A DNA stretch of 64,000 nucleotides from UMGS1484 sp045593325 (GTDB taxonomy: Bacteria; Bacillota; Clostridia; Oscillospirales; Acutalibacteraceae): the NCBI GenBank assembly GCA_045593325.1, contig JAZNWL010000008.1:1-64000 (forward strand). Reading direction: 5' to 3'. The notes beneath the pieces are model-generated. The model had not been told where the DNA came from and ran no database searches. It was given only the letters and a program-made list of their open reading frames with translations. Position 1 is the stretch's first letter; each line of letters starts with the position of its first letter. This document shows, piece by piece, positions 27,423 to 36,664 of the stretch. A program made the position numbers and the translations under genes.

Positions 27423-28346
27423 CTATCCTAAAATTGTTCCTTTGGCAATGGGGTGACCCCGCAGGGCATCTTCATCCCCCATGGGTTTTGCCCCTTCAAA
27501 CTGAATGGTTTTCAAATGCAAGGCCACACCGTCTCCACAACAGACCACCAGGCGTTTGTCTTCCAGGGTTTCCCCGGGGGTTCCCTTACATTCCCCCAAC
27601 ACCCGGGAAGCATGAACCTTTACGGTTTTGTCCCCATAGGTGAATTTGGCGCAGGGCCAGGGATGAAGCCCCCGAATGGTGTTGTGGAGTTCTTTTGCAG
27701 ATCTGGAAAAATCCAACAGCGACAAAGAACGGTCCAACATGGGAGCGTGGGTGGCTTGTTCATGATTTTGGGGCACGGGGGTAACGGTTCCTTCTTCCAG
27801 GGCTTTCAGAGTTTCCACAATGAGTTCCCCGCCCAAAGGAGAAAGAGCGTCAAAGAGTTCCCCGGACGTCATGGTATCGGGAATGGGAAATTCTTTTTGC
27901 AGTAAAATATCCCCTGTGTCCATACCGATATCCATTTTCATGGTGGTGACCCCTGTTACAGGGTCGCCGTTCAATACCGCCCATTGAATGGGGGCGGCTC
28001 CTCGATAGTGTGGCAACAAAGAGGCATGAATATTCACACAGCCGTATTTGGGAAATTCTAAAATTTCCTGTGGCAACAGTTTTCCGTAAGCCACCACCAC
28101 AATGCAATCGGGGTTATGCTGTTTGATGATTTCCAAAGCTTCCCCGTTTTTCACCGAATTTGGCTGATACACGGGAATGGAACGTTTCATGGCTTCTTCC
28201 TTCACGGGAGGAGGCAGGAGTTTATGCCCTCTGCCCTTGGGGCGGTCAGGCTGACAAAAGACACCCGACACGGTATGCCCTGCCTTCACCAAGGATTGCA
28301 GAGCAGGTACAGCAAAATCGGGAGTACCCATAAACAGTAAATTCAT
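27423..28346 (-). CDS. fmt: Methionyl-tRNA formyltransferase
   Basis: Formylates initiator Met-tRNA using 10-formyl-THF. The 307 residues begin MNLLFMGTPDFAVPALQSL; the ATG at 28346 follows AGGTGATAG, and a longer in-frame start is not supported. The catalytic signature is INIHASLLPHYRGAAPIQWAV with the conserved HxSLLPxxRG. A C-terminal OB-like domain follows. It lies 8 nt after def, its functional partner. Confidence 0.96.
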   Translation of the reverse strand: MNLLFMGTPDFAVPALQSLVKAGHTVSGVFCQPDRPKGRGHKLLPPPVKEEAMKRSIPVYQPNSVKNGEALEIIKQHNPDCIVVVAYGKLLPQEILEFPKYGCVNIHASLLPHYRGAAPIQWAVLNGDPVTGVTTMKMDIGMDTGDILLQKEFPIPDTMTSGELFDALSPLGGELIVETLKALEEGTVTPVPQNHEQATHAPMLDRSLSLLDFSRSAKELHNTIRGLHPWPCAKFTYGDKTVKVHASRVLGECKGTPGETLEDKRLVVCCGDGVALHLKTIQFEGAKPMGDEDALRGHPIAKGTILG

Positions 28347-28354
28347 TCTATCAC

Positions 28355-28807
28355 CTATCTGGATTCCCATTTGATGACGTGGTTTTTAAACAAAACACCG
28401 TCTAAATGGTCAATTTCATGGCACAAAGCCTGGGCAAGGAGGTCTTCCCCTGTGATTTCATAAAAGTCCCCGTTGCGGTCCTGAAACCGGGCGGTAACCT
28501 TTTGGGGACGGCGGGTAATGCCGCTTTTTCCGGGGCTGGAAAGGCACCCTTCCTGGGCTTCCCGCTCCCCTGATTTTTCTATGATCTGAGGGTTGACCAG
28601 TTCAATGAGTCCGTCGCCGATGTCGATGACGCACACCCGACGAAGCACCCCTACCTGGGGTCCTGCCAGACCAACGCCGTTGGCGGCATACATGGTATCT
28701 GCCATATCGTCCAATAATTTAAAGAGTTTTTCGTCAAACTTTTCCACAACACGGCAGGGTTTTTCCAGAATACTGTCCCCTTCTTTTACAATTAACCGTA
28801 AAGCCAT
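28355..28807 (-). CDS. def: Peptide deformylase
   Basis: Metalloenzyme removing the N-formyl group from nascent peptides. The 150-residue protein contains all three family motifs: GVGLAGPQVG, EGCLSSPG and CHEIDHLDG (HExDH). It is the type seen in Clostridia, slightly short. It is located between priA and fmt as in most Firmicutes. Confidence 0.97.
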   Translation of the reverse strand: MALRLIVKEGDSILEKPCRVVEKFDEKLFKLLDDMADTMYAANGVGLAGPQVGVLRRVCVIDIGDGLIELVNPQIIEKSGEREAQEGCLSSPGKSGITRRPQKVTARFQDRNGDFYEITGEDLLAQALCHEIDHLDGVLFKNHVIKWESR

Positions 28808-28822
28808 ATTTATTTCATTCCT

Positions 28823-31288
28823 TTACAAATTGCCTTCGGGGTTGATGTCCACAAAGGCGGTGGTTCCCGAAAGCCCTTTGGCGGTGCCAAAGGCTTTCAA
28901 AGCCTGTGCCATCATGGCCCGAAAGTCTTTGTTATTTTTACATTTTATGAGCATGCGATAACGGTATTTCCCCCCGACCCGAACCACCTGGGCAGGAGAA
29001 GGACCGAGAATTTTCAAAGGTAAATGAGAATACTCCCCTTGTACCGCCTCTTTGAGAAGATTCAGCATGGTATGGGCGGCAAGACGGGTTTTTTCCTCGC
29101 TGGTTCCCACAAAGCCCACCAGACAAATATCGCAATAGGGCGGGTACTGCATCATTTTACGAATCTGGAGTTCCTGGTTAAAGAAACTGTCGTAATCCTG
29201 GCTTTGGGACAATTCAATCAGTTCATGATCAGGCTCCGCCGTTTGAATGACTGCTCTGCCGGAACGATCCGCCCTGCCTGCTCTGCCAATGACCTGGGTG
29301 AGCAAGGCAAAGCCCCGTTCATAGGCACGGTAGTCGTTACTGTGAAGCATGTGGTCGGCGGTCAGCACCCCAACCAAAGAAACGTTGGGGAAATCCAGCC
29401 CCTTTGCCACCATTTGGGTTCCGATCAAAATATCGTACTCCCCTTTGGCAAAGGCTTCTAATTTTTCTTCATGGGAATAACGGGACAGGGTGGTATCGGC
29501 ATCCATCCGCAAAATACGGGCATTGGGCAGTAAGGTTTCCAACTGTTCCTGGGCTTTTTGGGTGCCAAGGCCTGTCATTTTCATAATATCCCCTCCGCAT
29601 GAGGGGCATTTAGAGGGCAAGGGGGCAGAGGCACCGCAGTAATGACACATCATACGGTTATTGTCCCGATGATAGGTCATGGAAATACTGCAATCGTCAC
29701 ATTCCAGCACCTTGCCACATTCACTGCAACTGATATAGGTATGATATCCCCTACGGTTCAGCAGTAAAATGGCTTGTTTTTTCTCCTCCAACACCTGCTC
29801 CAGCAAGGTAAGCAAGGGGGTGGAAAAGGCGGTGGCATTGCCCCGTTGCCATTCTTCCTTCATATCCACCAAGGTGACTCGGGGAAGAACCGCGTTGCCA
29901 AACCGCTCTTTTAAGGGGCAAAGGGTATAAATGCCCGATTTGGCTTTGGCAAAACTTTCCACCGAGGGGGTGGCAGATGCCAACAACAGCAGGGCATTGT
30001 GATGTGCCGCCCGAAAGCGAGCCACGTCACGGGCATGAAACCGAGGGGAACTTTCGGATTTATAGGTGTGTTCCTGTTCCTCGTCCATCACAATTAAACT
30101 GATATTTTCCAAAGGGGCAAACACCGCCGAGCGGGTGCCCACCACAATGGTAGCCATCCCCTTTTTCACCCGTTTCCATTCATCCAGCCGCTGACCCATG
30201 GAAAGACGGCTGTGAAACACTGCCACTTTGGAGCCGTAACGACCTTTGAAAATGGCAACTGCCTGGGGGGTTAAGGAGATTTCCGGCACCATGACGATGA
30301 TGCCCTTTTGGGGGATATCTGCCATGGCTTTATCAATGAGTTTTAAATAGACGCTGGTTTTTCCGCTGCCTGTGACCCCGTACAGCAAAGCGGCGGCGGG
30401 AGCGGGTTGTTCCAGCAAGTCACACAGGGTCCCGTAGACGGTATTCTGGGAATCACTCAAGACAATTTCCCTTTTGTCACCCTGTAAAAGTCGGTCATGG
30501 GGGGTACGGAAGGCTTCCTCACAGGTGACCGAAAGGAAGCCTTTTTTTGCCATGGTGTTCACCACCGCCTGGGTGACCCCGGTATAATAACAAACCTCTT
30601 TCACCGAGGCTCTGCCCACCTGGGTCAGCAAGTCCCAAACGCTTTTTTGCTTTTTGGTGAAGGATTTGGCAACCTCCTCACTTTCCCCCAACGGAGTCAG
30701 TTGTGCCATTTGCAAGGTGGCATCTCCCATGCGGCGAACCGCTTCCCGTTCCACCTGCACAAGCCCTTGTTTTACAAGATCTTCCAGGTCTTTCCCGTCG
30801 GGGGAAAGACCGTATTTGGCGGTAAGGGTATCTTCGGTGAAACTCCCCTTCTCCTTTTGCAAGGCACGGCACAGACAAGCAAGATGCTCCGGGAAATCCA
30901 CGGGAAGGGCATCCACCAAGGCAGGGTCGCCCCCGCGATAGTAGTTGACCAGTTGCATCTGCACCCCTGCGGGCAACATGGTTTTACAGGCATCGTACAA
31001 GGTGCAGAAGGTGTGTTCCTTCATCCACAATGCCAATTTCACCATTTCTTCCGACAGCAAAGGGTCTTCATCCAACACCCGCAACAACGGTTTGATACTG
31101 TCACTTTCTTCCCCTTGTTGCAAGGACAGCACAAATCCCGTTCGGTAGGCATTTTTACCCCCGAAAGGAACCACCACACGGCAACCCACTTTGGGCAAGG
31201 AGATCCCATGGGGAACTTGGTAGGTATACAGTTTATCAAAATGATAGGCCGCTTTTTCCACAGCCACACCGACCTGCCAACAGCTCAT
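28823..31288 (-). CDS. priA: Primosomal protein N' (PriA helicase)
   Basis: 3'-to-5' DNA helicase that restarts replication at stalled forks. The 821-residue protein has an N-terminal DNA-binding domain (VAVEKAAYHFDKLYTYQVP), Walker A GVTGSGKTSVYL, the motif II box reading DEEQEHTYKSE (many homologues have DEEH), LLLASATPSVES, and a zinc region with CSECGKVLECDDC, CHYCG and CPSCG. It ends with the helicase C-domain including TQMVAKGLDFPNVSLVGVL and QVIGRAGRADRSG. It begins 26 nt after rpoZ. Confidence 0.96.
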   Translation of the reverse strand: MSCWQVGVAVEKAAYHFDKLYTYQVPHGISLPKVGCRVVVPFGGKNAYRTGFVLSLQQGEESDSIKPLLRVLDEDPLLSEEMVKLALWMKEHTFCTLYDACKTMLPAGVQMQLVNYYRGGDPALVDALPVDFPEHLACLCRALQKEKGSFTEDTLTAKYGLSPDGKDLEDLVKQGLVQVEREAVRRMGDATLQMAQLTPLGESEEVAKSFTKKQKSVWDLLTQVGRASVKEVCYYTGVTQAVVNTMAKKGFLSVTCEEAFRTPHDRLLQGDKREIVLSDSQNTVYGTLCDLLEQPAPAAALLYGVTGSGKTSVYLKLIDKAMADIPQKGIIVMVPEISLTPQAVAIFKGRYGSKVAVFHSRLSMGQRLDEWKRVKKGMATIVVGTRSAVFAPLENISLIVMDEEQEHTYKSESSPRFHARDVARFRAAHHNALLLLASATPSVESFAKAKSGIYTLCPLKERFGNAVLPRVTLVDMKEEWQRGNATAFSTPLLTLLEQVLEEKKQAILLLNRRGYHTYISCSECGKVLECDDCSISMTYHRDNNRMMCHYCGASAPLPSKCPSCGGDIMKMTGLGTQKAQEQLETLLPNARILRMDADTTLSRYSHEEKLEAFAKGEYDILIGTQMVAKGLDFPNVSLVGVLTADHMLHSNDYRAYERGFALLTQVIGRAGRADRSGRAVIQTAEPDHELIELSQSQDYDSFFNQELQIRKMMQYPPYCDICLVGFVGTSEEKTRLAAHTMLNLLKEAVQGEYSHLPLKILGPSPAQVVRVGGKYRYRMLIKCKNNKDFRAMMAQALKAFGTAKGLSGTTAFVDINPEGNL

Positions 31289-31314
31289 GGTGGGTTCCCC
31301 TTTCCTGACGGTTT

Positions 31315-31494
31315 TTATTTACACTTCTCTTCTGCCAATTCGTTCAAGGCAAGCGTCACCGATTTTTCGGTGAGAATTTCTTCGTTGTTTTCGGCACGAT
31401 TGCTGATCTGACGGGCGCGACGGGCAACGTCAATGACCAGGTCGTAACGGTTTTCGTATTCGTTGATGAGTTTACCAATGGAAGGATTAAGCAT
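31315..31494 (-). CDS. rpoZ: DNA-directed RNA polymerase omega subunit
   Basis: A 59-residue omega subunit, short but complete: MLNPSIGKLINEYENRYDLV then ARRARQISNRAENN and KSVTLALNELAEEK. The LVxxxAxRARQI core and the KSVTxALxEL motif are the RpoZ hallmarks; omega assists beta-prime folding and polymerase assembly. Its start overlaps the gmk stop by 8 nt, so translation is coupled. The gmk-rpoZ-priA order is canonical in Firmicutes. Confidence 0.93.
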   Translation of the reverse strand: MLNPSIGKLINEYENRYDLVIDVARRARQISNRAENNEEILTEKSVTLALNELAEEKCK

Positions 31495-32095
31495 TTTCTA
31501 ACACCTCATGAATTGTATTTATATTTCGTTTCACCGATGCCCGTTTGGTTTCGATGATACTGCAAACCAGGTTCACAGCATCTTCCAGGGCATCGTTTAT
31601 TACCAGGTAATCATATTCCCCTGCCTGTTTCATTTCCTGCAGGGCGGTTTGGATCCGTTTTTCGGTTTGCTCTGCGCTTTCGGTATTTCTGCCCGTAAGC
31701 CGTTTTTTCAGTACAGCCACCGAGGGGGGCATAATGAAAATTCCCGTAACGTCAGGCAGGGTCTTCATGATCTGCAAAGCCCCTTGGACTTCACATTCCA
31801 CCACAACGTCCAACCCTTGTGCCCGCCATTGTTCAATGGGGGCGGCGGGGGTGCCGTAGTAGTTACCGCAATACTGAGCATGCTCCAGAAAAGCCCCGTT
31901 GGCAATGCCTTCTTCAAAGGCTTCTTTGGAAATAAAGTTGTATTTTTCATCATCCGACGGATCCCGTTTGGCACGGGTGGTGGTGGAGATGGAAAATTTC
32001 AAATCGGGGTACCGAGCGAAAACTTCTTTTAAAATAGTGTCCTTCCCCGAACCCGAGGGGCCCGAAAACAGGAACACGTCTCCCTTTTGACTCAT
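31487..32095 (-). CDS. gmk: Guanylate kinase
   Basis: ATP-dependent phosphorylation of GMP to GDP. 202 residues, with the P-loop at SGPSGSGKDT (residues 11-20; Asp in place of the more usual Ser/Gly after the Lys), STTTRAKRDPSDDEKYNFISKE for GMP binding, and YYGTPAAPIEQW. It overlaps remA by one base at its start and rpoZ by 8 nt at its end. It lies in the same window as a GMP-synthase-like gene but in a different transcription unit. Confidence 0.95.
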   Translation of the reverse strand: MSQKGDVFLFSGPSGSGKDTILKEVFARYPDLKFSISTTTRAKRDPSDDEKYNFISKEAFEEGIANGAFLEHAQYCGNYYGTPAAPIEQWRAQGLDVVVECEVQGALQIMKTLPDVTGIFIMPPSVAVLKKRLTGRNTESAEQTEKRIQTALQEMKQAGEYDYLVINDALEDAVNLVCSIIETKRASVKRNINTIHEVLENA

Positions 32096-32349
32096 TATAC
32101 TTCCTCCTCGTTTCTTGCGGCGGCAACGGCGTCCATAATACGGTCAGGAGTGAAATAGGAAAGCACCACGTGACCGCTGTCGGTAACCACAACCCCTTCG
32201 GTTTTCCGCCCTTGGGTGGCATCGATCAACATACCCCGCCCACGGGCTTCGGTAATCAACCGTTTCACCGGCATGGAATCAGGGTGAACCACCGAAAGAA
32301 TACGGTTGACTGCCAGGCGGTTACCAAAGCCGATATCTGCAAATTCCAC
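32095..32349 (-). CDS. remA: RemA/DUF370 regulatory protein
   Basis: An 84-residue member of the RemA (YlzA, DUF370) family, which in Bacillus subtilis is a DNA-binding activator of biofilm matrix operons and forms ring-like oligomers. Recognisable segments are IGFGNRLAVNRILSVVHPDS, IDATQGRKTEGVVVTDSGHVVLS and PDRI. Position between yicC and gmk is conserved across Firmicutes. The protein stop and the gmk start overlap by one base. Confidence 0.92.
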   Translation of the reverse strand: MEFADIGFGNRLAVNRILSVVHPDSMPVKRLITEARGRGMLIDATQGRKTEGVVVTDSGHVVLSYFTPDRIMDAVAAARNEEEV

Positions 32350-32361
32350 GGCACGTTCCTC

Positions 32362-33240
32362 CTATTCCAGATTTTGAATTTGTTCACGGATCTTTTCCAA
32401 TTCCGCTTTCACCGTTACCACAATGTTTGCAATATTGGTGTTCTGGGATTTGGAGCCGATGGTATTGATCTCCCGATTGGCTTCCTGCATTAAGAAGTCC
32501 AGTTTCCGACCAACGGGTTCATCTCCCGAAAGGAGAGTTTCGATCTGGTCGCAGTGGCAACGGAGCCGTACGGTTTCTTCGTCCACCGCCACACGATCGG
32601 CAAACACGGCGGTTTCGGTGAGCAGACGTTGTTCGTCCACCGAGGCACCCTCCAACAGTTCCCGCATTTTTTCTTCCAGACGGGCACGGTATGCCGCCAC
32701 GGTTTTGGGAGATTCGGCTTCCACTTTGGACACTGCATCCCGAATGGTGGAAAGGCGACCCAGCACGTCTTCCTTCAGCCGTGCCCCTTCTTTTTCCCGC
32801 ATGGCAATGAAGGCATCCACCGCTCCTGCGGCAGCTTGTTTTACCACCTGCCACAAATGTTCTTCGTCTTCGGCAGGTTTATGTACCGTTAATACGTCCG
32901 GCACCCGGGCAAGGCTTTCGGCGGTGAGGTTACAGGGCAGGTTATATTGTTCCGCCAATTCCTGATAGGCTTTTACGTACCCTGCCGCCAGGGAATGGTT
33001 CACCGTAACCAGGGCGGGGGCATCGCTTTCCCCTTCCACCGTTAAAAACAAATCGATCTTCCCACGGGCAACACGGGATTGCACGTAGGCTTTCAAGGGT
33101 TCTTCCAGGAACATCATGACCCGGGGAACCCGACAGGAAAATTCAAAAAATTTATGATTTACCGATTTCAGTTCCAGGGTGATCTTCCGTTGACCGTCAA
33201 TCACTTCAAAACGACCGTAACCGGTCATACTTTTTACCAT
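32362..33240 (-). CDS. yicC: YicC/YloC family endoribonuclease
   Basis: A 292-residue protein starting MVKSMTGYGRFEV, the diagnostic N-terminus of YicC/YloC. The C-terminal DUF1732 region contains RLRCHCDQIETLLSGDEPVGRKLDFLMQEANREINTIGSKSQN, which is strongly conserved. Members are metal-dependent endoribonucleases acting on small RNAs and mRNAs. It is the first gene of the long leftward operon and lies 50 nt from a perfect promoter. Confidence 0.94.
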   Translation of the reverse strand: MVKSMTGYGRFEVIDGQRKITLELKSVNHKFFEFSCRVPRVMMFLEEPLKAYVQSRVARGKIDLFLTVEGESDAPALVTVNHSLAAGYVKAYQELAEQYNLPCNLTAESLARVPDVLTVHKPAEDEEHLWQVVKQAAAGAVDAFIAMREKEGARLKEDVLGRLSTIRDAVSKVEAESPKTVAAYRARLEEKMRELLEGASVDEQRLLTETAVFADRVAVDEETVRLRCHCDQIETLLSGDEPVGRKLDFLMQEANREINTIGSKSQNTNIANIVVTVKAELEKIREQIQNLE

Positions 33241-33290
33241 AGTTCAGGACTTCCTTTCCCAAGTGGTATAAAACTCCATTTAATCAACTT

Positions 33291-33319
33291 ATTATACCTA
33301 AATAACTTGATTTTGTCAA
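33291..33319 (-). promoter_or_regulatory. Consensus promoter for the yicC-rsgA operon
   Basis: On the minus strand, TTGACA (33314-33319), 17-bp spacer, TATAAT (33291-33296), about 50 nt before yicC. The downstream genes are separated by at most 26 nt, so this may drive about 13 genes. Confidence 0.93.
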
Positions 33320-33376
33320 GATTTTGGCGCTACAAATGACAAATATATATAAATTGTAAATAATGAAGCGATCCTC

Positions 33377-33405
33377 TTGCAAAATTCGGTGAATTATGAT
33401 ATATT
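33377..33405 (+). promoter_or_regulatory. Extended -10 promoter for the sugar transferase
   Basis: TTGCAA (33377-33382), 17-bp spacer ending in TGA, TATATT (33400-33405). Divergent from the yicC promoter about 60 bp away. Confidence 0.8.
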
Positions 33406-33453
33406 ATTTGTAATCATGTGTAGGTGTACCCTTTTACAAAGGATGTGGCTGAT

Positions 33454-34827
33454 TTGAAGAAAAAAGATCATCGGAAATCATATATATTTTTCACCTCTTT
33501 ATGGATCATTACCGCCATGGTATTCTTATACTCCACCGTATGGTATCAATGCTATAACACCGTGATCCACCGTCCTTTCTTAACGGTTGGGAACTGGTTG
33601 ATCTTCGCTTTATACGCCTTTTTCCTGTTGCTCACCGCCAAGATCTACGGGGGTTATCAGGTGGGGCATTTGCGGAAAGGGAATATTATTTTCTCTTCCC
33701 TGCTGTCCATCGGTATGGTCAACGTGGTAACCTATTTCCAGATCTCCCTGATCGGGCGGGAACTGATGGCGGTGCTTCCCATGGTTTACCTGACCCTGGT
33801 GCAAGCGGCAGTGATCATTCTGTGGACCTTGGTCATCAACTGGCTGTATGAAAAGCTCTATCCCCCCCGCCAGATGCTGATGATCTACGGCAGCGAACAG
33901 GTGGACACCCTTGCCGCCAAAATGAGTAGCCGCCCTGAAAAATATATCATTGCCAAGCGGATGAACATTGACGAAGGCTTGGATGCCATTTACAAAGAAA
34001 TGGAAAACTATGACGCGGTGATTATTTGCGACGTGAAGGCGCCCATTCGGAATAAACTGGTAAAATACTGCTACGGTCATTCCATCCGCACCTATCTGAC
34101 CCCCAAAATTTCCGACGTAATCATTCGCAACGGATTAAACGTGGACTTGTTCGACACCCCCCTGGTGCTGTGCCCCAACACAGGGCTTTCCCCGGAACAG
34201 GCCTTTGTAAAACGCTGTGTGGATCTGGCCATCGCCATTCCCATGACCTTGATCACCCTGCCCTTTATGGGGATTACCGCCCTTTTGGTGAAACTGCAGG
34301 ACGGCGGTCCCGTTTTGTTCAAACAAAAACGGTGTACCATCAACGAGCGGGTATTCAACGTACTGAAATTCCGCAGTATGATCGTAGATGCGGAAAAAGA
34401 CGGCAAATCCCGTCCCTGTGTGGACAATGACCCCCGCATTACCCCCGTTGGGAAATTCATTCGGAAAACCCGATTGGACGAGTTGCCCCAACTGTTCAAT
34501 ATTTTAAAGGGAGATATGAGCATTGTGGGGCCCCGTCCCGAACGGGTTGAACACATTGAGTCCTATTCCAAGGAAATTCCCGAATTCAAATTCCGCCTGA
34601 AGGTCAAGGCGGGGTTGACAGGGTATGCCCAGATTGCAGGGAAATACAACACCTCGGCTTATGACAAGATCAAATTGGATCTGATGTATATTGAACGGTA
34701 CACTTTGTTGCAGGACTTTAAACTCATGCTCATGACCCTGAAAATTATGTTCATGAGCGATTCCACCGAAGGCTTCACCAAAAAAGAAAGTGAAGATATG
34801 CGAACCAAAGGGAAAATCAAGAAATAA
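33454..34827 (+). CDS. Polyprenyl-phosphate sugar-1-phosphate transferase (initiating glycosyltransferase)
   Basis: Membrane enzyme that loads the first sugar phosphate onto undecaprenyl phosphate for a surface glycan. About 457 residues if the TTG at 33454 (AAAGGATG nine bases upstream, giving MKKKDHRKSYIFF) is the start; GTG 33424 or 33445 are alternatives. Four N-terminal membrane helices and a CoA-binding-like middle domain precede the catalytic domain: KRCVDLAIAIPMTLITLPFMG, GGPVLFKQKRC, VLKFRSM, TRLDELPQLFNILKGDMSIVGPRPE, and KAGLTGYAQIAGKYNTS. It matches the EpsL/WcaJ/RfbP class. An ABC exporter follows. Confidence 0.9.
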   Translation: MKKKDHRKSYIFFTSLWIITAMVFLYSTVWYQCYNTVIHRPFLTVGNWLIFALYAFFLLLTAKIYGGYQVGHLRKGNIIFSSLLSIGMVNVVTYFQISLIGRELMAVLPMVYLTLVQAAVIILWTLVINWLYEKLYPPRQMLMIYGSEQVDTLAAKMSSRPEKYIIAKRMNIDEGLDAIYKEMENYDAVIICDVKAPIRNKLVKYCYGHSIRTYLTPKISDVIIRNGLNVDLFDTPLVLCPNTGLSPEQAFVKRCVDLAIAIPMTLITLPFMGITALLVKLQDGGPVLFKQKRCTINERVFNVLKFRSMIVDAEKDGKSRPCVDNDPRITPVGKFIRKTRLDELPQLFNILKGDMSIVGPRPERVEHIESYSKEIPEFKFRLKVKAGLTGYAQIAGKYNTSAYDKIKLDLMYIERYTLLQDFKLMLMTLKIMFMSDSTEGFTKKESEDMRTKGKIKK

Positions 34828-34854
34828 TTTTCGGAATAAATTTTATGTTTGGGG

Positions 34855-34883
34855 TTGGCAAACACCCCTGCTTGTGATATACT
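34855..34883 (+). promoter_or_regulatory. Promoter for the ABC glycan exporter
   Basis: TTGGCA (34855-34860), 17-bp spacer ending in TGA, TATACT (34878-34883). It lies 33 nt before the permease ATG, indicating the exporter can be transcribed apart from the sugar transferase. Confidence 0.8.
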
Positions 34884-34916
34884 ATTTGTTTGGAAAAAAA
34901 CAGAACGGAGAATACG

Positions 34917-35729
34917 ATGTTTGGTGTTTTAAAGGAAATTTTTTCCGACCACATTCACAACACAAACCAAATCGTCAAGATGGCAAAAGCCGATTTGGTG
35001 AAAACCTACCGCGGTGCTGCCCTGGGTTGGTCCTGGGCGGTGATCAAGCCTTGCGTTACTTTGTTTACCTATTGGGTAACCTTCAGCATTGGCTTGCGGG
35101 CAGGGGGCAACGTAAACGGGTTCCCCTTCTTTTTGTGGTTGGCAATCGGGATCGTTCCCTGGTTTTACATGAACGAAATGCTCACCCAAGGCACCGAAAG
35201 CATTCGGAAATACAAATATCTGGTGACCAAAATGAAATTCCCCATGTCCATCATCCCCACCTTTGTCAGCCTGTCCAAGCTGATGATCAACGTGGTGCTG
35301 TTAAGCATTGTGGTGGTGCTGTTCTGGATCATGGGGTATCCCCCTACCATTTACTATTTGCAACTGCCCTTGTTCGTGGGATTTTCCTTTTTGTTCTTTA
35401 CCCTGTGGGCGCAGTTTGCTTCTCTGTTTGCCGCCATCAGCCACGATTTCGCCAATTTGGTGAAATCCTTCATTACCCCCATCTTCTGGCTTTCGGGGAT
35501 TCTTTGGCGGGCAGACAGTTTTGAAGGCAACGTGTGGATCGAACGGTTTTTGAACCTGAACCCCGTGACCTTCTTAACCGGCGGATTCCGTGACAGTCTG
35601 ATCTTCGACCGCTGGTTCTGGGAATCCCCCAAAAAATGCTTGTATTTCACCTGTTGGCTGGTGATTCTCACCCTGCTTTCGGTATGGGCTCACCGCCGCC
35701 TGCGGAAAGACATTCCCGACGTTTTATAA
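34917..35729 (+). CDS. ABC-2 polysaccharide/teichoic-acid export permease (TagG/Wzm-like)
   Basis: A 270-residue membrane protein with about six hydrophobic helices and the ABC-2 exporter layout. The cytoplasmic N-terminal amphipathic segment IVKMAKADLVKTYRGAALGWSWAVIKP is the classic Wzm/TagG signature; FWLSGILWRADSF and LNPVTFLTGGFRDSLIF match the C-terminal conserved stretch. ATG 34917 has CGGAG upstream. The ATPase follows after 13 nt. Exports an undecaprenyl-linked glycan or teichoic acid; the cargo is unknown. Confidence 0.9.
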   Translation: MFGVLKEIFSDHIHNTNQIVKMAKADLVKTYRGAALGWSWAVIKPCVTLFTYWVTFSIGLRAGGNVNGFPFFLWLAIGIVPWFYMNEMLTQGTESIRKYKYLVTKMKFPMSIIPTFVSLSKLMINVVLLSIVVVLFWIMGYPPTIYYLQLPLFVGFSFLFFTLWAQFASLFAAISHDFANLVKSFITPIFWLSGILWRADSFEGNVWIERFLNLNPVTFLTGGFRDSLIFDRWFWESPKKCLYFTCWLVILTLLSVWAHRRLRKDIPDVL

Positions 35730-35742
35730 GGAGGAGCGAACA

Positions 35743-36498
35743 ATGGAACAAAAAACAGTCATTCGCTTTTCCCACGTAAACAAGGTTTACTATTTATACA
35801 AAAGCAGTAAACAACGGCTCATCGGTACCCTGTTCCGCCGTCACAAAAACTGCAAAAAGAAACTGGCGATCAACGACCTTTCCTTTGAAATCAAACAAGG
35901 GGAAGCAGTGGCGTTCTTAGGGCGCAACGGCGCCGGGAAATCCACCATTTTAAAAATGATTACTGAAGTTTCCTACCCCACCGACGGGGAAATCTACGTG
36001 GACGGTCGGGTGGGTGCTCTGCTGGAACTGTCCGCCGGGTTTGACCCTGAATTTACAGGACGGGAAAACATTTATTTAAAAGGCCACCTGTTGGGGCTGA
36101 AAGACCCTGAAATCAAAGCCCTGGAGCCGGATATTGTGGAGTTTGCCGCCTTGGGAGATTACATTGACCAACCGGTTCGCACCTATTCCAGCGGGATGAA
36201 AGCCCGTTTGGGTTTTTCCATTAACGTGAACATTAAGCCTGACATTTTAATTGTGGACGAAGCCCTCAGCGTGGGGGACGAAGAATTCCGCAAAAAATGT
36301 ACCACCCGCATGAACGAATTGTTGGCAAACAAAAACATTACCCTGATGTTTGTTACCCACTCCATCAGCGTTGCCAAATCCTTCTGCAAACGGGGCATTG
36401 TCATGAACAACGGCAAGATTTTGTTTGACGGTCCCATTGATGAAGCGGCAGAGCGTTACAACAAACTCATCACCGCAGGAAAGAAAAAGCAGGCTTGA
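35743..36498 (+). CDS. ABC polysaccharide exporter ATPase (TagH/Wzt-like)
   Basis: A 251-residue ATPase without the carbohydrate-binding C-terminal domain of some Wzt proteins. Walker A is GRNGAGKST, the signature is YSSGMKARL and Walker B is ILIVDEALSVGDEEF, with HSISVAKSFC after it. GRENIYLKGHLLGL is typical of the O-antigen/teichoic-acid subfamily. It pairs with the permease just upstream. GGAGG precedes the ATG. Confidence 0.92.
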   Translation: MEQKTVIRFSHVNKVYYLYKSSKQRLIGTLFRRHKNCKKKLAINDLSFEIKQGEAVAFLGRNGAGKSTILKMITEVSYPTDGEIYVDGRVGALLELSAGFDPEFTGRENIYLKGHLLGLKDPEIKALEPDIVEFAALGDYIDQPVRTYSSGMKARLGFSINVNIKPDILIVDEALSVGDEEFRKKCTTRMNELLANKNITLMFVTHSISVAKSFCKRGIVMNNGKILFDGPIDEAAERYNKLITAGKKKQA

Positions 36499-36510
36499 TT
36501 GTATATTTTT

Positions 36511-36535
36511 TTGCATAAATGAATATTTATGCAAT
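36511..36535 (+). promoter_or_regulatory. Putative ARG box (ArgR/AhrC site) upstream of argG
   Basis: TTGCATAAA and TTTATGCAA form a 9-bp inverted repeat with a 6-nt spacer. The 18-mer at 36518-36535 agrees with the Bacillus AhrC operator pattern (CATGAATAAAAATKCAAK) at most positions apart from the A/T centre. A second half-site-like TTTTTATGCATC lies at about 36619-36630, near the -35. No argR gene is in the window. Confidence 0.55.
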
Positions 36536-36635
36536 CTCACCTTTGGAAATTTACCGAATTTCCCCACCATTAAACCCTTTTATTATGCAGATATGCCAAA
36601 TCTTACAGGGACAGCGGATTTTTATGCATCTTCCC

Positions 36636-36664
36636 TTGACAATTCCTGCATAACTTTGTATAAT
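36636..36664 (+). promoter_or_regulatory. Consensus sigma-A promoter for argG
   Basis: TTGACA (36636-36641), 17-bp spacer, TATAAT (36659-36664), 39 nt before the argG ATG. Confidence 0.92.
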